Source: a virus
Reading direction: 5' to 3' (one strand)
Virus record (IMG/VR): IMGVR_UViG_3300023257_000801
Span: 1 to 23,406 of that record
DNA: 23,406 nucleotides
The notes under the pieces were generated by a model, which did no database searches, was not told where the DNA came from, and saw only the letters and a program-made list of their open reading frames with translations. Positions 21,096 to 23,406 of this stretch are shown in pieces (the first letter of the stretch is position 1; every line of letters begins with the position of its first letter). The position numbers and the translations under genes are program-made.

Positions 21096-22009
21096 TGATA
21101 GATAAAACTATTCTAGTTCTTATGCTGCATGTAACATATGATTTGACTAAGAATCTAGTTGCGCCTCTAGAAGACATATTTAAGAATGTCATTAGCTATA
21201 ACTATATAGATAGAAGCAACATACTCGGCGTTAAGAAGATGAATACAGAATTAATAGATTTAGTTAAGAAAGAGAAGCCTGAGTATGTATTTTATCATAC
21301 GTATCAAGATCATATACGACTTAACACATTAGATAGAATTAGAGAAATGGGATCACAGATATTATGTTGGGGATCTGACGATCAGTGGAGACAGAGTTTT
21401 TCGCTTGCCTTCTGTCCTCATATTGATTACACCTTAACTACAGATAATGTTACAGCTATTAAGTGTAAAGAGTTAGGATACAAAGCCATAAAGACTCAAT
21501 GGGCGGCTAACCCAAAATATTATATGAAGTTACCTTTTCCTAAATTTACTAATATTTCTTTTGTTGGACAATTACATAGCAATAGGCGTGAATATTTAGA
21601 ATACATAAAAAAGAACTTTTCCCAAACCAAAGTTTTTGGTAGACAAGCCGGTGGATATATTTCGTTTGAAGATATGATAAAAGTATATAACTCCTCTAGA
21701 ATTAATTTGCATTTTGCGAGGGGGTCTAATAATGATGTTCAGCAAATAAAAGCCTCTGCATTTGCCATTCCTATGTGTGGAGCATTTCTGCTTACAGAAT
21801 ATGCAGATGGATTAGAGGAATATTTTGAGTTAGGTAAAGAGATAGAGACTTTTAAATCTCAACAAGAAGCTGTTACTAAAATAGGCTTTTATTTAGATAA
21901 TGAGAATGATAGACAGACTATTGCAGAAGCTGGTTATCAGAGGGCTTTGAAAGATCATACGTACCAAAAAAGGTTCACAGACATATTCAAACAGATAGAG
22001 GGACTATGA
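21092..22009 (+). CDS. CgeB-like glycosyltransferase
   Basis: 305 residues. The N-terminal domain has KKEKPEYVFYHTYQDH and QILCWGSDDQWR; a central ISFVGQLHSNRREYLEYIKK opens the second Rossmann domain. This is followed by the CgeB-family block MIKVYNSSRINLHFARGSNN, IKASAFAIPMCGAFLLTEYA and DGLEEYFELGKEIETF, closing with ALKDHTYQKRF. Third gene of this family in the operon and the most typical. ATGA overlaps on both sides. Confidence 0.82.
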   Translation: MMIDKTILVLMLHVTYDLTKNLVAPLEDIFKNVISYNYIDRSNILGVKKMNTELIDLVKKEKPEYVFYHTYQDHIRLNTLDRIREMGSQILCWGSDDQWRQSFSLAFCPHIDYTLTTDNVTAIKCKELGYKAIKTQWAANPKYYMKLPFPKFTNISFVGQLHSNRREYLEYIKKNFSQTKVFGRQAGGYISFEDMIKVYNSSRINLHFARGSNNDVQQIKASAFAIPMCGAFLLTEYADGLEEYFELGKEIETFKSQQEAVTKIGFYLDNENDRQTIAEAGYQRALKDHTYQKRFTDIFKQIEGL

Positions 22010-23136
22010 ATTGGCCATTACAGGAAAATGCTATAGATGAAGTAGATATCAATCTTTTAGCTGAATTTGTTAAAACTACTAAAAGATTTACACAAGGTGA
22101 AAAGGTACTGGAGTTTGAAGAGACATATTCAAAGTGGTTGGGCACAAAATACTCAGTGTTTGTTAATTCTGGATCGAGTGCGAATCTCCTTTTGATAGCA
22201 TCTTTGAAAGAGTTATATAGATGGGGTCCCGAAGCTGAGATTATAGTTCCTACAGTAACTTGGAGTACTAACGTGGCTCCCATAATCCAGCTTGGATTGA
22301 AACCTGTGTTTGTAGATATAAATTTATATGACCTATCTTTTAACCACTATAAAATGGTGCTTGCAATAACACCAAATACTAAAGCAATTTTTGTCACTCA
22401 TTTATTAGGTATTCCTGCAGGTATCCCAGAAGGTATGATGGTGATTGAGGATTGCTGCGAGGCACATGGAGCCACTATAGATGGGATTAAAGTAGGCAAC
22501 TTCGGGATCGGTTCAACCTTCTCATTTTATTGGGGACATCATATAACTTCAATTGAAGGTGGGATGGTTTGTACAGATGATGAGGAGTTATATAAGCTTC
22601 TGTTACTAAAGAGATCTCATGGGTTGGCTAGAGAGCTACCAGAACAATATCATGCAGAAATAAAGGAGAGGTATCCAGATGCTAATTTTTCTTTTTTGTT
22701 CCTTACTGATGGCTTCAATTTACGTAATAGCGAATTCAACGCGGTGGTAGGATTGCAACAACTACGAAAGATTGATGAGTTTATAGATAAAAGGAATGAA
22801 AACTACAAATACTTTTTAGGGATTTGTAAGCCTTACGGAGATCACTTATTGTTACTTGATAGTGAAGGTATATCTTCTTTTTGTTTACCTTTTATATTTA
22901 GAAAGAAAGAGATGTTGAAAGATTTCTTAAAGGTTCTTGAAGAGAATGAAATAGAAAGTAGATCCCCTATAGTGGGGGGAAATCTCACTAAACATCCATT
23001 TTTAGCCCAGTATAGTGGGGATTTTCCAAATGCAGATTTTGTTCACACTAATTCTTGCTATATAGGAAATAATCAATTTGTTGATTATGATAGATTGGAT
23101 AGGCTAAAAGAAATATTGAGGAAGTTTTTTAAGTAA
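22006..23136 (+). CDS. DegT-fold PLP enzyme, probable sugar 3-dehydratase
   Basis: 376 residues, DegT/DnrJ/EryC1/StrS fold. PLP-binding elements are visible: NSGSSANLLL (54-63), VPTVTWSTN (81-89), and D149 in VIEDCCEAHGA for the pyridine nitrogen. The loop that normally carries the Schiff-base Lys reads SFYWGHHITSIEGG (173-186), with H178 in place of Lys. The same HHIT pattern occurs in ColD and in RfbH/DdhC-type enzymes, which remove the 3-hydroxyl of a 4-keto-6-deoxy nucleotide sugar rather than transaminate. The four-Cys iron-sulfur motif of RfbH is not evident, so ColD is the closer model. It likely makes a 3-deoxysugar for the operon's transferases. Confidence 0.8.
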   Translation: MNWPLQENAIDEVDINLLAEFVKTTKRFTQGEKVLEFEETYSKWLGTKYSVFVNSGSSANLLLIASLKELYRWGPEAEIIVPTVTWSTNVAPIIQLGLKPVFVDINLYDLSFNHYKMVLAITPNTKAIFVTHLLGIPAGIPEGMMVIEDCCEAHGATIDGIKVGNFGIGSTFSFYWGHHITSIEGGMVCTDDEELYKLLLLKRSHGLARELPEQYHAEIKERYPDANFSFLFLTDGFNLRNSEFNAVVGLQQLRKIDEFIDKRNENYKYFLGICKPYGDHLLLLDSEGISSFCLPFIFRKKEMLKDFLKVLEENEIESRSPIVGGNLTKHPFLAQYSGDFPNADFVHTNSCYIGNNQFVDYDRLDRLKEILRKFFK

Positions 23137-23148
23137 GGAGATGATTAA

Positions 23149-23406
23149 ATGCCGAAGAAATTGTCAATAAATGGTGTAAAGAGCGCACTATCTGATAAAG
23201 GGTACGAGCTATTAAATAGAGGTACTGTGAGTAAGGCCACTCTCATATCTATAAAATGCATGAAATGTGAGAGCGTAAGACAGATTGTTGCAGGCAGCTA
23301 TATGGCACCAGGGGAATGTTCAATATGTAAACCTGTAATAGAGGAAAAGGATGAAAATACCGTTTTGCAAGCCAAATCTGAAGATTTCCGAGTCCGAATT
23401 AACTGA
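23149..23406 (+). CDS. Single zinc-repeat protein related to homing endonucleases
   Basis: 85 residues behind AAGGAGATGATTAA; the stop is the last three bases of the window. It matches one repeat of the 9255 gene: VKSALSDKGYELLNRGTVSK, C37-x2-C40, then C57-x2-C60 in GECSICKP, so four Cys form a complete zinc site. The GHEF segment is replaced by KCESVRQI. A polar tail of about 25 residues follows, with no nuclease domain. It may be a shortened endonuclease or a repeat-only DNA-binding protein. It closes the glycan operon, 12 bases after the previous stop, and lacks the structured leader. Confidence 0.65.
   Translation: MPKKLSINGVKSALSDKGYELLNRGTVSKATLISIKCMKCESVRQIVAGSYMAPGECSICKPVIEEKDENTVLQAKSEDFRVRIN

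Overview
The window looks like one arm of an AT-rich tailed double-stranded DNA phage (Caudoviricetes), probably from an uncultivated source. All convincing genes are on the + strand. They are tightly packed, mostly behind GGAGG-type ribosome sites, and read in the standard bacterial code (TAA, TAG and TGA all end genes). The host cannot be named. Two near-consensus sigma70-type promoters and exported phage proteins point to an ordinary bacterial host.

Region 1 (1-5869) is the head module: a portal protein cut by the left edge, a small zinc-ribbon protein, an exported protein, two small unknowns, a coiled-coil scaffold, a capsid decoration protein and the major capsid protein. An HNH homing endonuclease sits between scaffold and decoration genes. 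The module ends in a possible terminator, followed at once by a perfect TTGACA-N17-TATAAT promoter.

Region 2 (5890-12360) holds an EDxHD/Vsr-type homing endonuclease, a glycine-rich mini-protein, small unknown genes, a double C2H2 zinc-finger protein, small probable virion proteins, a five-repeat zinc-module HNH endonuclease, and a lysis cassette (coiled-coil membrane protein, membrane-anchored protein, GH24 endolysin). A second promoter of the same design lies just after the endolysin.

Region 3 (12441-13680) begins with an exported ClpP-like serine protease carrying a CxxCH motif, followed by tiny unknown genes. Region 4 (13694-23136) is a surface-glycan cassette: a glycosyltransferase-methyltransferase fusion, three CgeB-like glycosyltransferases, two GT2 glycosyltransferases, a radical SAM enzyme, a short methyltransferase, a sulfotransferase-like protein and a DegT-fold enzyme with His in place of the usual Lys. 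From 15444 to 23136 neighbouring genes overlap by 1-10 bases, so they are probably translated as one coupled operon.

The most interesting signal is a structured RNA leader in front of homing-endonuclease-type genes. Two 72-nt copies (9176-9247 and 15203-15274) differ at only four bases, and those four are two compensatory pairs in a 7-bp pseudoknot between a hairpin loop and the Shine-Dalgarno strand. A third leader of different sequence (3504-3579) shows the same logic with 8 bp. The second 72-nt copy now leads only a 47-codon remnant of a homing-endonuclease zinc repeat, so leader and gene appear to move and decay as a cassette.
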